Below are positions 1 to 6,934 of a stretch of 20,744 bases of DNA, one piece after another. Below the pieces are notes generated by a model. That model was not told the DNA's origin and searched no databases. It worked only from the letters and a program-made list of their open reading frames with translations. Source of the stretch: a virus; IMG/VR virus record IMGVR_UViG_3300046525_000138, positions 1 through 20,744 of that record, one strand, 5' to 3'. The first letter of the stretch is position 1. Each line of letters begins with the position of its first letter. The translations under genes were made by a program, and so were the position numbers.

Positions 1-533
1 TCGCGCGGTGGCAGCACAAGAATGAAGGTACGCCGGAGACGCACGAAAAGGCGAACGCGCTGCCCGAGCGGCGTCGGCAATCGCCGCTCCACCGGATGGA
101 ACGCCTGGGCAAGATCAGCGCGGACGAGCGCGCCGCGGCCGAAGAGATTGCCGGCGTGGCGGAGAGAATCCGGCGCGCCGGGTCGATACGGTCGGTGTCA
201 CTGGAAACGCGCGTCGATTTCGCCAATTCGGGGCGGGACCAATTGGTCGAGTCACTGAAACGTGTGCGGCTGGAGGTCGCCTATCGCGCATGGTGCGAGG
301 CCATCCCTCGGCCGAGAGCCATGGTGCTCGACATGGTGTTGAGCGACCGATCGTTCGTGCAACTGGCACACGCGCATGGGATGCAATGGCGAACGGCGCG
401 CAAGCGGCTGATTACCGCGTTGCGGATGTGGCCCGAAATGGCGGCGGCAGCGCGACGAGATGTGGATCGCGAGGATGTCGAGGCGGTGTACGCGCGGCTG
501 GGCGCGGGAGAACTGCTGGGATCGCAACCTTAG
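1..533 (+). CDS. Phage-type HTH protein, possible late regulator (5' partial)
   Basis: The reading frame is open to the left edge (first full codon at 3), so the start lies outside the window; an internal ATG at 96 would give only 145 residues. The part before that ATG (RWQHKNEGTPETHEKA and on) looks coding, so I keep the longer frame. The C-terminal half has a helix-turn-helix-like stretch, SFVQLAHAHGMQWRTARKRL, similar in layout to sigma region 4 or small DNA-binding regulators. I recall similar unnamed proteins just upstream of terminase genes in sphingomonad prophages, which suggests late-gene control, but this is inference. It ends with TAG at 531-533. No symbol is assigned. Confidence 0.6.
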   Translation, partial: ARWQHKNEGTPETHEKANALPERRRQSPLHRMERLGKISADERAAAEEIAGVAERIRRAGSIRSVSLETRVDFANSGRDQLVESLKRVRLEVAYRAWCEAIPRPRAMVLDMVLSDRSFVQLAHAHGMQWRTARKRLITALRMWPEMAAAARRDVDREDVEAVYARLGAGELLGSQP

Positions 534-595
534 CCGGCCAACACGGACCGAAGCGACACGACGACCACCGAGATGTTTGGGAGTGCGCGGCGGAC

Positions 596-649
596 ATATC
601 TCCCCCGCACTTTCGAGATATAGTTCGCAAGGGTCTTGCTTCAAGACCC
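596..649 (+). promoter_or_regulatory. Two inverted repeats and a -10-like box upstream of the monooxygenase
   Basis: ATATCTC (596-602) and GAGATAT (615-621) form a perfect 7-bp inverted repeat with a 12-nt spacer. A second perfect repeat, GGGTCTTG (631-638) and CAAGACCC (642-649), has a 3-nt loop. TATAGT at 619-624 resembles a -10 box, but no good -35 box is visible. Transcription from it would begin near the second hairpin, about 50-70 nt before the ATG at 699. The elements could be operators for control of the monooxygenase, or the second hairpin could be a weak terminator of the upstream gene (no T-run follows it). Confidence 0.35.
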
Positions 650-698
650 GCCCTTTGCCGTAAAGCCCCTGCCCCATCGATTCGCAGGGAGAGGCGAT

Positions 699-2216
699 AT
701 GCGGGCAGTATCATCTACTTATGACGTGCGCGAAGGCGCCAATACGAAGGCGAGCGACCACGCGATTGTGATTTGCGGCGGCGGGCCGACCGGACTGATG
801 CTGGCCGGCGAGTTGGCGCTGGCGGGGGCCGATGTCGCGATCGTCGAGCGGCGCCCGAACCAGGAACTGGCGGGGTCGCGCGCAGGCGGATTGCATGCTC
901 GATCGATCGAATTGCTCGATCAACGCGGCATTGCCGACCGGTTCCTGGCCGCTGGAGAAGCGATGCAGGTCACGGGCTTCGCGCTCACCAGGCTCGACAT
1001 CAGCGACTTTCCCACCCGGCACAATTACGGGCTGGCTTTGTGGCAGAACCATATAGAGCGCATCCTGGCCGAATGGGTCGCCGAGCTGGGAGTGCCGACC
1101 TATCGCGCGCGCAACGTGATCGGGTTCGTCGAGGATGAAACGGGCGTCGACATCGCACTATCCGACGGGAGTTCGCTGCGGACCGACTATCTGGTCGGAT
1201 GCGATGGCGGGCGCAGCCCGATCCGCAAGGCGGCGGGGATCGACTTTCCCGGTTGGGATCCTACTATCAGCAATCTGATCGCCGAGGTCGAGCTGGAAGA
1301 AGAGCCCGACTGGGGCATCCGTCGCGACGCGATCGGGTTGCATGGGCTGAGCCGGATGGACGACGGCAAGACGGTGCGCGTCATGATCACCGAGCAGCGG
1401 GCGGGGCGTGCCGGCGATCCGGGGCTCAGCGACCTGAGCGAAGGGCTGATCGCGGTCTATGGGACCGATTTCGGGGTACATAATCCGAGCTGGATTTCGC
1501 GCTTCAGCGACATGACGCGGCAGGCCGCGACGTATCGCAAGGGCCGGATCTTGCTGGCCGGCGATGCCGCGCATGTCCATTCGCCTGATGGGGGCCAAGG
1601 CCTCAACATCGGCTTGCACGATGCGGTGAACCTGGGATGGAAATTGGCGCGCATCGCCGCGGGGACGGCGCCCGACAGCCTGCTCGACAGCTATCATGCC
1701 GAGCGTCATCCCGTCACCGCGCGGGTACTGCGCAATACGATGGCGCAAGTCGCCCTGCGGCGCGCGGACGAGCGCTCCGGCGCGCTGCGCGAGATCGTCG
1801 CCGAACTGCTGGGCATGGACGAACCGCGCCGACGCATTGCGGGGATGATGTCGGGGCTGGACGTGCAGTACGATCTTGGCGAGGGGCACGCGCTGCTCGG
1901 GCGGCGGATGCCCGACCTCGATTTGGTTACCGCCGACGGCCCGGTGAGGGTGTTCGCATTGCTGCACGATGCGCGACCGGTGCTGATCAATCTCGGCGAG
2001 CCGGGCACGATAGAAATCTCGCCCTGGGCGGATCGAGTGAAGCTGCTGGATGCCAGTTATGAGGGGATCTGGGCGTTGCCGGTGATCGGCGCGGTTTCCG
2101 CCCCGACCGCGGTGCTGGTCCGGCCCGATGGCCATGTCGCCTGGGTAGGAAACGGCGATGATGGCGGGCTGGCCCAAGCGCTGGCGACCTGGTTCGGGCC
2201 GGCGGCAATAGCGTGA
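699..2216 (+). CDS. FAD-dependent aromatic/antibiotic-type monooxygenase (class A)
   Basis: The start ATG at 699 follows a purine-rich ribosome site (AGGGAGAGG, about 687-695) and gives 505 aa; an in-frame ATG at 636 lacks such a site. Hallmarks of the FAD_binding_3 (PheA/TfdB) hydroxylases are present: the dinucleotide-binding GGGPTG near residues 27-32 with acidic E50 ending the second strand, the DG motif GCDGGRSP around D169, and the GD motif LLAGDAAHVHSPDGGQGLN around D289, which binds the FAD ribityl/pyrophosphate part. The last ~110 residues look like the thioredoxin-like tail of Rox/PgaE-type enzymes (PGTIEISPWADRV; VLVRPDGHVAWVG). The family uses NAD(P)H and O2 to hydroxylate aromatic substrates, including rifamycins and polyketides; the substrate here cannot be read from sequence. 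It lies between a phage-type regulator and terminase, so it may be prophage cargo. Confidence 0.9.
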   Translation: MRAVSSTYDVREGANTKASDHAIVICGGGPTGLMLAGELALAGADVAIVERRPNQELAGSRAGGLHARSIELLDQRGIADRFLAAGEAMQVTGFALTRLDISDFPTRHNYGLALWQNHIERILAEWVAELGVPTYRARNVIGFVEDETGVDIALSDGSSLRTDYLVGCDGGRSPIRKAAGIDFPGWDPTISNLIAEVELEEEPDWGIRRDAIGLHGLSRMDDGKTVRVMITEQRAGRAGDPGLSDLSEGLIAVYGTDFGVHNPSWISRFSDMTRQAATYRKGRILLAGDAAHVHSPDGGQGLNIGLHDAVNLGWKLARIAAGTAPDSLLDSYHAERHPVTARVLRNTMAQVALRRADERSGALREIVAELLGMDEPRRRIAGMMSGLDVQYDLGEGHALLGRRMPDLDLVTADGPVRVFALLHDARPVLINLGEPGTIEISPWADRVKLLDASYEGIWALPVIGAVSAPTAVLVRPDGHVAWVGNGDDGGLAQALATWFGPAAIA

Positions 2217-2222
2217 CCCATC

Positions 2223-2256
2223 GGACGGAGGGGCGGCGTCAACGGCTCCTCCGTCC
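2223..2256 (+). terminator. Hairpin after the monooxygenase, possible terminator
   Basis: GGACGGAGG (2223-2231) pairs perfectly with CCTCCGTCC (2248-2256). The stem can extend inward to 12 bp (2223-2234 with 2245-2256) with one G-T pair and a 10-nt loop. It begins 7 nt after the stop codon. No T-run follows, so intrinsic termination may be weak; it may instead protect the mRNA 3' end. Confidence 0.5.
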
Positions 2257-2290
2257 ACCCGAGAAAATGAGAACAAACCGTGAAAACTTC

Positions 2291-2318
2291 TTGACTGCCA
2301 CGAAAAAACGTGTATGTA
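2291..2318 (+). promoter_or_regulatory. Candidate sigma70-type promoter upstream of terminase
   Basis: TTGACT (2291-2296) is a near-consensus -35 box. TATGTA (2313-2318), 16 nt downstream, is a weak -10 candidate. The surrounding 2260-2350 is visibly more AT-rich than the coding DNA on both sides. It would drive terS (start 2473) with a leader of about 145 nt. Confidence 0.4.
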
Positions 2319-2361
2319 GCAATCATCCAAATTTGCGTTCGACCGAAACGGCGTCGCGCAG

Positions 2362-2420
2362 TTTTCTCGCAGAAAATCCACCGGTTCCCGGACACCCGTC
2401 CGGCAACGTGCGTACGTTGC
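2362..2420. promoter_or_regulatory. Three clustered dyads upstream of terS (operator or cos/pac candidate)
   Basis: Three perfect inverted repeats lie nearly end to end: TTTTCT/AGAAAA (2362-2367, 2371-2376; 3-nt spacer), CCGGAC/GTCCGG (2388-2393, 2398-2403; 4-nt spacer) and GCAACGT/ACGTTGC (2403-2409, 2414-2420; 4-nt spacer). The gene-free stretch 2257-2472 holds these and the candidate promoter; I see no credible gene in it. Packaging initiation sites commonly lie beside terS, so a cos/pac role is possible, as is an operator role. Confidence 0.35.
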
Positions 2421-2472
2421 TGGAGCGGGTTGTTGCGGCGCGTCGGGCGGATGGCGATCGGGTGGAGTTCGG

Positions 2473-2946
2473 ATGGCGGAGCGGAAGCGTGCGGGGTCGG
2501 GAACATCCGCCAAGAACGCTATTGTTCCAACTTGGTTAGTCTCCCCTCCGACGCACCTTCCCAACACTGCGCGCAAAAGCGGGCGGGCGACGATCGAAAT
2601 TACCGACGCGATGCGCGCCGACGTACGGCGCTTCGCCGAGGTCGGGACACCCTATGCGATCATCGCACGGATTATGGGCATCAGCGCGACGACATTGAAA
2701 CGGCGGTGCCGCGCCGAACTCGACGCGGGCGTCGAAGTGGCCAATGCGCGGATCGCGCTGACCTTGTTCGAGACCGCGATGAACGGGAACACCACGGCGA
2801 TGCTGTGGTGGGAAAAGACGCGCGCGGGGCGGCGCGAGGGTTCGGCGCCCGATCCGCTTGGGATCGGCACGCGTGCCGTCGAGGCGATCACGCCCGACAT
2901 GTCGGCGCGCGAGGCGGCGGAACGCTATCGCGAGGAACTTGGGTGA
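2473..2946 (+). CDS. Terminase small subunit
   Basis: 157 aa. The small terminase recognises the phage packaging site and hands DNA to the large subunit. The ATG follows GTGGAG (2462-2467) with 5-nt spacing. Residues ~55-75 hold a helix-turn-helix of the type seen in these subunits (IARIMGISATTLKRRCRAEL), followed by a helical oligomerisation region with the tell-tale GNTTAMLWWEKTRAG stretch (about residues 103-117). The N-terminal ~40 residues are polar and probably flexible. Its stop overlaps the GTG start of the large subunit (GTGA, 2943-2946), indicating translational coupling. The assignment rests on the HTH plus position; the family match is from memory of similar proteins. Confidence 0.85.
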   Translation: MAERKRAGSGTSAKNAIVPTWLVSPPTHLPNTARKSGRATIEITDAMRADVRRFAEVGTPYAIIARIMGISATTLKRRCRAELDAGVEVANARIALTLFETAMNGNTTAMLWWEKTRAGRREGSAPDPLGIGTRAVEAITPDMSAREAAERYREELG

Positions 2947-4661
2947 CAGTGGGTTCAGCGCCGGCCCTCCCGACCTGGCCGCCGGACTATGTCGCCGAGC
3001 TAATGGCACGACAGCATCGATTGCGGCGGTTGAAGGCGGATGCCGGGCTGCGCGCTGGGCTTGCCGAGCGATATCGCGAGGATCCCGCCGGGTGGATCGC
3101 GCATTGGGCCGTGACGTACGATCCTAGAAAGGCGGCGAGCGACGCGCCGACGGTGATGCCGTTCGTACCCTTTCCCCGCCAGGTCGAGATGATCGCGTTC
3201 CTGCGCGCCAACGTCGATGCGCAGCAGAGCGGGTTGATCGAAAAGGCACGCGACATGGGCGCGACGTGGCTGGCCTGCGCCTTCTCCGTGTGGCTGTGGT
3301 TGTACCGGCCGGGCGCCGCGATCGGATGGGGCAGCCGCAAGGAGCAATTGGTCGACAAGATCGGCGATCCCGACAGCATTTTCGAGAAGATACGGATCAT
3401 CATCCGCCACTTGCCCCGGCTGATGCTGCCCATCGGGTTCGATCCGCGCGACGACATGCCGAGCATGAAGATCGTCAACCGCGCGACCGGTGCGACGATC
3501 ACCGGAGAGTCGGGCGACAATATCGGGCGCGGCGGGCGTAAGCTGATCTATTTCAAGGACGAGAGCGCACATTACGAGCGGCCCGAGAAGATCGAGGCCG
3601 CACTGGCCGACACGACCAATGTCCAGATCGACATGAGCTCGGTCAACGGGCCCGGCAATGTATTCCATCGCCGGCGCGAAAGCGGGATCGAATGGGCGCC
3701 GGGCGCGGCGCTCGCCACCGATCGGGTCAACGTGTTCGTGATGGACTGGCGCGACCATCCGGCCAAGGATGCCGCCTGGTATGCCGGGCGGCAGGCCAAG
3801 GCGGCGGCGGACGGGCTGCTCCATGTCTTCGCGCAGGAAGTCGACCGCAATTATACCGCCGCGGTCGAGGGGATCATCATCCCCGGCGACTGGGTGGCGA
3901 GCGCGATCGACGCGCATCTCGCGCTCGGATTCGACGATGAAGGCGGGTGGCGCGCCGCGCTGGACCCGGCCGACGAGGGTGGCGACCGACATGCGCTGGC
4001 CATCGCCAAGGGGTCGGTGGTGCATTCAGTCGACGATTGGGGCGACGGCGATGTCGGCAAGGCGACGCGGCTGGCGGTCGACCGGCTGCGCGGACGGACG
4101 GTGGCGTTACAATACGACAGTATCGGCGTCGGCGCGGGGGTGAAGGCGGAAGCCAACCGGTTGCGGGATGAGGTGGACGCCGACGGGCGGGCGCTGCTGC
4201 CCGTAGGTATCACATTCCGGCCATGGAATGCCGGGGCATCGCCGGTCCGGCCGCGAGAGCATGTCGTGCCGGGAGATAGTGAGACGCCGGTCAATGGCGA
4301 TTTCTATGCGAACTTGAAAGCGCAGGCCTGGTGGCAATTGCGGTTGCGCTTCGAGCGCACGCACAAGGCGGTGACGGCGGGCGAGGTTTACGACCCCGCC
4401 GACCTAATCAGCTTGCCGCGCGATATGCGGGGGCTAGCATCGCTGCGGAAGGAATTGAGCCAGCCGACGCGCGCGGTGAACGGTGCGCTGAAGCTGGTGG
4501 TCGACAAGAAACCCGACGGCACCAGGTCGCCCAACAAGGCCGACGCGCTGGTCATGGCTTTCTGGCCGGCGGAGGATGCGGTGGCGTCGGTTGGGTTCCT
4601 GGACCTGGTGCGCGCGGCGAATGCGGTGACGGCTAGCGGAAGCGATCAGGGTTCGGGATAG
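2943..4661 (+). CDS. Terminase large subunit (packaging ATPase/nuclease)
   Basis: 572 aa from GTG 2943, which sits 6 nt after GAGGA (2932-2936) and overlaps the terS stop; the frame stays open upstream to 2310 but that part looks non-coding. The ATPase domain has a deviant Walker A, EKARDMGATW (about 100-109), and Walker B LIYFKDE with D206-E207. The RNase H-like nuclease has its expected acidic residues: D341 (LDPADEGGD), D392 (LQYDSIGVG) and D534 (NKADALVMAF). All key residues are present, so the protein should be active. The style is closer to Mu-gp28-like/Terminase_6 enzymes than to HK97 or GTA terminases. The 3' end overlaps the convergent minus-strand gene by 16 nt. Confidence 0.92.
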   Translation: MTVGSAPALPTWPPDYVAELMARQHRLRRLKADAGLRAGLAERYREDPAGWIAHWAVTYDPRKAASDAPTVMPFVPFPRQVEMIAFLRANVDAQQSGLIEKARDMGATWLACAFSVWLWLYRPGAAIGWGSRKEQLVDKIGDPDSIFEKIRIIIRHLPRLMLPIGFDPRDDMPSMKIVNRATGATITGESGDNIGRGGRKLIYFKDESAHYERPEKIEAALADTTNVQIDMSSVNGPGNVFHRRRESGIEWAPGAALATDRVNVFVMDWRDHPAKDAAWYAGRQAKAAADGLLHVFAQEVDRNYTAAVEGIIIPGDWVASAIDAHLALGFDDEGGWRAALDPADEGGDRHALAIAKGSVVHSVDDWGDGDVGKATRLAVDRLRGRTVALQYDSIGVGAGVKAEANRLRDEVDADGRALLPVGITFRPWNAGASPVRPREHVVPGDSETPVNGDFYANLKAQAWWQLRLRFERTHKAVTAGEVYDPADLISLPRDMRGLASLRKELSQPTRAVNGALKLVVDKKPDGTRSPNKADALVMAFWPAEDAVASVGFLDLVRAANAVTASGSDQGSG

Positions 4662-4930
4662 GGTCCGACATCGGTATTGATCTCAACCGACCGGACACCT
4701 TCGATCGTCTCCATCTCGCCGAGTACGATTCGCAGCGCTGCCGTGGCATCGTCACGCGTTTGATAAATCCCGGACGGTGGATAGTCGTTGATCCAGTAAG
4801 GCAGGAACTCCTCGGTTGCTTCGGTCAGATATTCGGTGACGAACACCCACAGACCATCGGCGCGGGAGCAAACACGCCCACGACTTTTGCCTGACCGGGC
4901 AAGGAATGTTTCGATCGCGGTGACGAACAC
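4646..4930 (-). CDS. Hypothetical protein, last gene of antisense cargo operon 1
   Basis: 94 aa from a GTG at 4930; no strong ribosome site is visible, and the frame stays open further upstream, so the start is uncertain. It begins 8 nt after the stop of the preceding minus-strand gene, suggesting one transcript. The protein is soluble and acidic, with the readable core LWVFVTEYLTEATEEFLPYW and an acidic C-terminus. It has no signal peptide and no membrane helix. I do not recognise the family; its small size, acidity and neighbours would suit an immunity- or antitoxin-like role, but that is speculation. Its 3' end overlaps terL by 16 nt. Confidence 0.6.
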   Translation of the reverse strand: MFVTAIETFLARSGKSRGRVCSRADGLWVFVTEYLTEATEEFLPYWINDYPPSGIYQTRDDATAALRIVLGEMETIEGVRSVEINTDVGPYPEP

Positions 4931-4938
4931 GGCGGCGG

Positions 4939-5190
4939 TCAGCGGCGATCGTCGCCGAAGACCCGCAGGCAATCGCCGTCGATCTCGATCAAGGCATCGG
5001 TCCCCGATTCCCTGATATGGCGAAGGGCCATACGGCGGCACTGATCGTCGGTGTTGATCTGGTATTCGACCCAGCGACGCCATTTGGTGTCGGCCAGCGC
5101 GATGCGTTGGGCGTCCGACAGGCCCGTATCGTGTTCGGCTCGAAGGTGCTTGATGTGGTGAATCCAGCGATTGCGATCACTCTCTTTCAC
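4939..5190 (-). CDS. Hypothetical 83-aa protein, middle gene of antisense cargo operon 1
   Basis: The start is a GTG at 5190 whose last two bases are shared with the TGA of the upstream gene (GTGA, 5187-5190), a clear coupling arrangement. The frame is open far upstream, but that region is a low-quality Arg/Ser-rich translation antisense to the real gene, so I reject the longer form. The 83-aa product is charged and mostly helical (RNRWIHHIKHLRAEHDTGL; TKWRRWVEYQINTDDQCRRM) and ends with a short strand-like part (ALIEIDGDCLRVFG). It has no signal peptide or membrane segment. The family is not recognised. Confidence 0.6.
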   Translation of the reverse strand: MKESDRNRWIHHIKHLRAEHDTGLSDAQRIALADTKWRRWVEYQINTDDQCRRMALRHIRESGTDALIEIDGDCLRVFGDDRR

Positions 5191-5471
5191 TGACCAACGC
5201 CGACCGTATCGACCTTGCCCGTAGCACGCTCGACCCAGGCAACACCTCCGCCGCCGAAAGCTTCGGATGCCGGATCCCAGAAATGCACGACCCAATACTT
5301 GCCCCGGGCTTCGATCCGATGACGAACGACGTGCCGCGGGTCGGCGAACGCGCTGCCAAAACGGTCGCGGAGAACCGCCTCGGCGCGCCGTGCCGCTTCG
5401 GCTTGATCGACCGGACCCGCCGTCGCGCACGCGACTGGTAGAAGCAATAGCCAGATAATGGTGAACTTCAT
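5187..5471 (-). CDS. Small exported protein resembling NTF2-fold immunity proteins
   Basis: 94 aa from the ATG at 5471. An upstream in-frame ATG (5507) would bury the signal peptide behind 12 residues and has no ribosome site; the 5471 start has GGAG, though only 2 nt away. The N-terminus MKFTIIWLLLLPVACATAG is a good signal peptide, with likely type I cleavage after ATA; a lipobox reading (PVAC) is poor. The mature part has an AEAVLRDRFG helix, then KYWVVHFWDP and a GGGGVAWVERATGKV turn-strand, resembling the short NTF2-fold immunity family (YW...GG...dGkV). That family link is from memory and not certain. It heads a three-gene minus-strand operon inside the phage cassette. Confidence 0.65.
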   Translation of the reverse strand: MKFTIIWLLLLPVACATAGPVDQAEAARRAEAVLRDRFGSAFADPRHVVRHRIEARGKYWVVHFWDPASEAFGGGGVAWVERATGKVDTVGVGQ

Positions 5472-5483
5472 CGCTCCAATGTG

Positions 5484-5537
5484 CCGCAAAAACAGCGATC
5501 CTTCCATTCATAGAACCAATTCGACCACATTTTGCGG
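5484..5537. promoter_or_regulatory. Inverted repeat in the divergent region before portal
   Basis: CCGCAAAA (5484-5491) and TTTTGCGG (5530-5537) are perfect 8-bp inverted copies with a 38-nt spacer, inside the 98-nt gap between the divergent cargo operon and the portal gene. This is where the cargo promoter should lie, so the two arms could be operator half-sites. No convincing -35/-10 pair is visible on either strand. Confidence 0.25.
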
Positions 5538-5569
5538 TGCCGCCGAGGTGCCCGGCAAAGGAGAACCAC

Positions 5570-6895
5570 ATGCCCAAAGGCGGCGTGCAGACCAATGTCA
5601 CCTATAGCTGGGGCAACAGCAGCAACGAGAATGCGTGGGGGCCGTTTTCGCCAGGCTTTCCGCTCACGCCTGTCGTGCAGCAGCCTGTACGCGGCTACGA
5701 CTTCAAGCCCAATATCAACGCGACGTTGCAGCCCCGCGCCTACGAGCAGACCGGGTTTCCAGCGCTGCGCGCGTTCGCCAATGTCGAACTGGTGCGGCTG
5801 GCGATCGAGACGCGCAAGGACCAGGTCGAGCGGCTCGACTGGCAGATCAAGCCGGTCGATGGCGCCGCCAAGATTGCCGACGATCCGCGCATCGTCGAGC
5901 TTACGCGGTTCTGGCGCAAGCCTGATGGGGTCACGCCGTTCGCGACCTTCATGCGATCGAGCCTGGAGGATTTGCTGACGCTCGATGCGCCGGCGTTCGA
6001 GAAGCGGCGCAACCGCGGCGGCAAGCTGATCGCGCTAGAGATCGTGCCCGGCGATACGATCCATCCGATGGTCGACGATACCGGACGGCGGCCGCGCGGC
6101 CCCGCCGACGTCGCCTATCAGCAGGTGATCAAGGGCGTGGTGTGGGCCAACCTGACCAATGCCGACCTGCTCTATGTGCCGCGGAACGTCCGACCGCATC
6201 ATCTCTATGGCTTCGGGCCGGTCGAGCAGATCATCGTGACGATCAACACGATCCTGCGGCGCCAGGCGGCGCAATTGAGCTACTTCACCGAAGGCAATGT
6301 CCCGGCGGGACTGCTCAACGCGCCCGATGGATGGGATGCGGCGAAGATCCAGGAATTGCAGCAATGGTTCGACGATCGGATCGCGGGCAACGCGGCCGAA
6401 CAGAACAAGCTGATATGGGGGCCGCATGGATCGCAATTCACCGCGTTCAAGGCGGCGCCGATCAAGGACGAGTTCGACGAATGGCTGGCGCGGATCGTCG
6501 CCTTCGCCTTCTCGCTGCCCCCTACCCCGTTCGTGCGCCAGATGAACCGCTCGACCGCGATGGAGGATCAGGAGCGCTCGCTCGAGGAGGGGTTGGAGCC
6601 GCTGCAGCTTTGGATGAAGCGCTGGATCGACGATGTGATCCAGATCGAGTTCGGTTACGCCGATCTGGAATTCGCGTTCGTCAAGGCGACCAGCATCGAT
6701 CCGCAGGTGCAGTCGGAGATTGACGATCGCGATCTGCGCAACGGGTCGAAGACGATCGACGAGGTGCGGCATGCGCGCGGGGACGATCCGTTGCCCGATG
6801 GGCTAGGAGCGCGGCCGATATTGTATACCAGCGCAGGGGCGGTGTTGCTGGCGGATGCGATCGCGGGGGTGATGGCCGAACCAACGGAAGGCTGA
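5570..6895 (+). CDS. Phage portal protein
   Basis: 441 aa; the ATG at 5570 follows AAAGGAGAA (GGAG 5560-5563, 6-nt spacing), better than an in-frame ATG at 5537. The portal forms the dodecameric ring through which DNA is packaged and to which the tail joins. Features of the HK97-type portal family are visible: an early part with ANVELVRLAIETRKDQVERL (about 76-95), a strand-rich wing, and the conserved YGFGPVEQIIVTINTILRRQ around residue 213, followed by the long stem/clip helices (MEDQERSLEEGLEPLQLWMK). The C-terminus includes the common RHARGDDPLPDG stretch. Length is typical for the family. It lies between terminase and protease, as expected. Confidence 0.9.
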   Translation: MPKGGVQTNVTYSWGNSSNENAWGPFSPGFPLTPVVQQPVRGYDFKPNINATLQPRAYEQTGFPALRAFANVELVRLAIETRKDQVERLDWQIKPVDGAAKIADDPRIVELTRFWRKPDGVTPFATFMRSSLEDLLTLDAPAFEKRRNRGGKLIALEIVPGDTIHPMVDDTGRRPRGPADVAYQQVIKGVVWANLTNADLLYVPRNVRPHHLYGFGPVEQIIVTINTILRRQAAQLSYFTEGNVPAGLLNAPDGWDAAKIQELQQWFDDRIAGNAAEQNKLIWGPHGSQFTAFKAAPIKDEFDEWLARIVAFAFSLPPTPFVRQMNRSTAMEDQERSLEEGLEPLQLWMKRWIDDVIQIEFGYADLEFAFVKATSIDPQVQSEIDDRDLRNGSKTIDEVRHARGDDPLPDGLGARPILYTSAGAVLLADAIAGVMAEPTEG

Positions 6896-6934
6896 ACGGT
6901 GCTCGAACTACCAGTCGTGGTGACGCCGGCTCCG

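Noticed and set aside
1158-2576. A 472-codon open frame on the minus strand across the monooxygenase
   Set aside because: It lies antisense to a well-supported gene, is rich in Arg/Pro/His/Gln and shows no motif; long antisense frames are common in high-GC DNA.
2310-2942. N-terminal extension of the large terminase
   Set aside because: It overlaps terS in another frame, is Arg-rich and not terminase-like; GTG 2943 has a ribosome site and couples to the terS stop.
5191-5601. Long N-terminal extension of the 83-aa minus-strand protein
   Set aside because: It overlaps the exported-protein gene in another frame with a Ser/Arg-rich translation; GTG 5190 makes a GTGA overlap.
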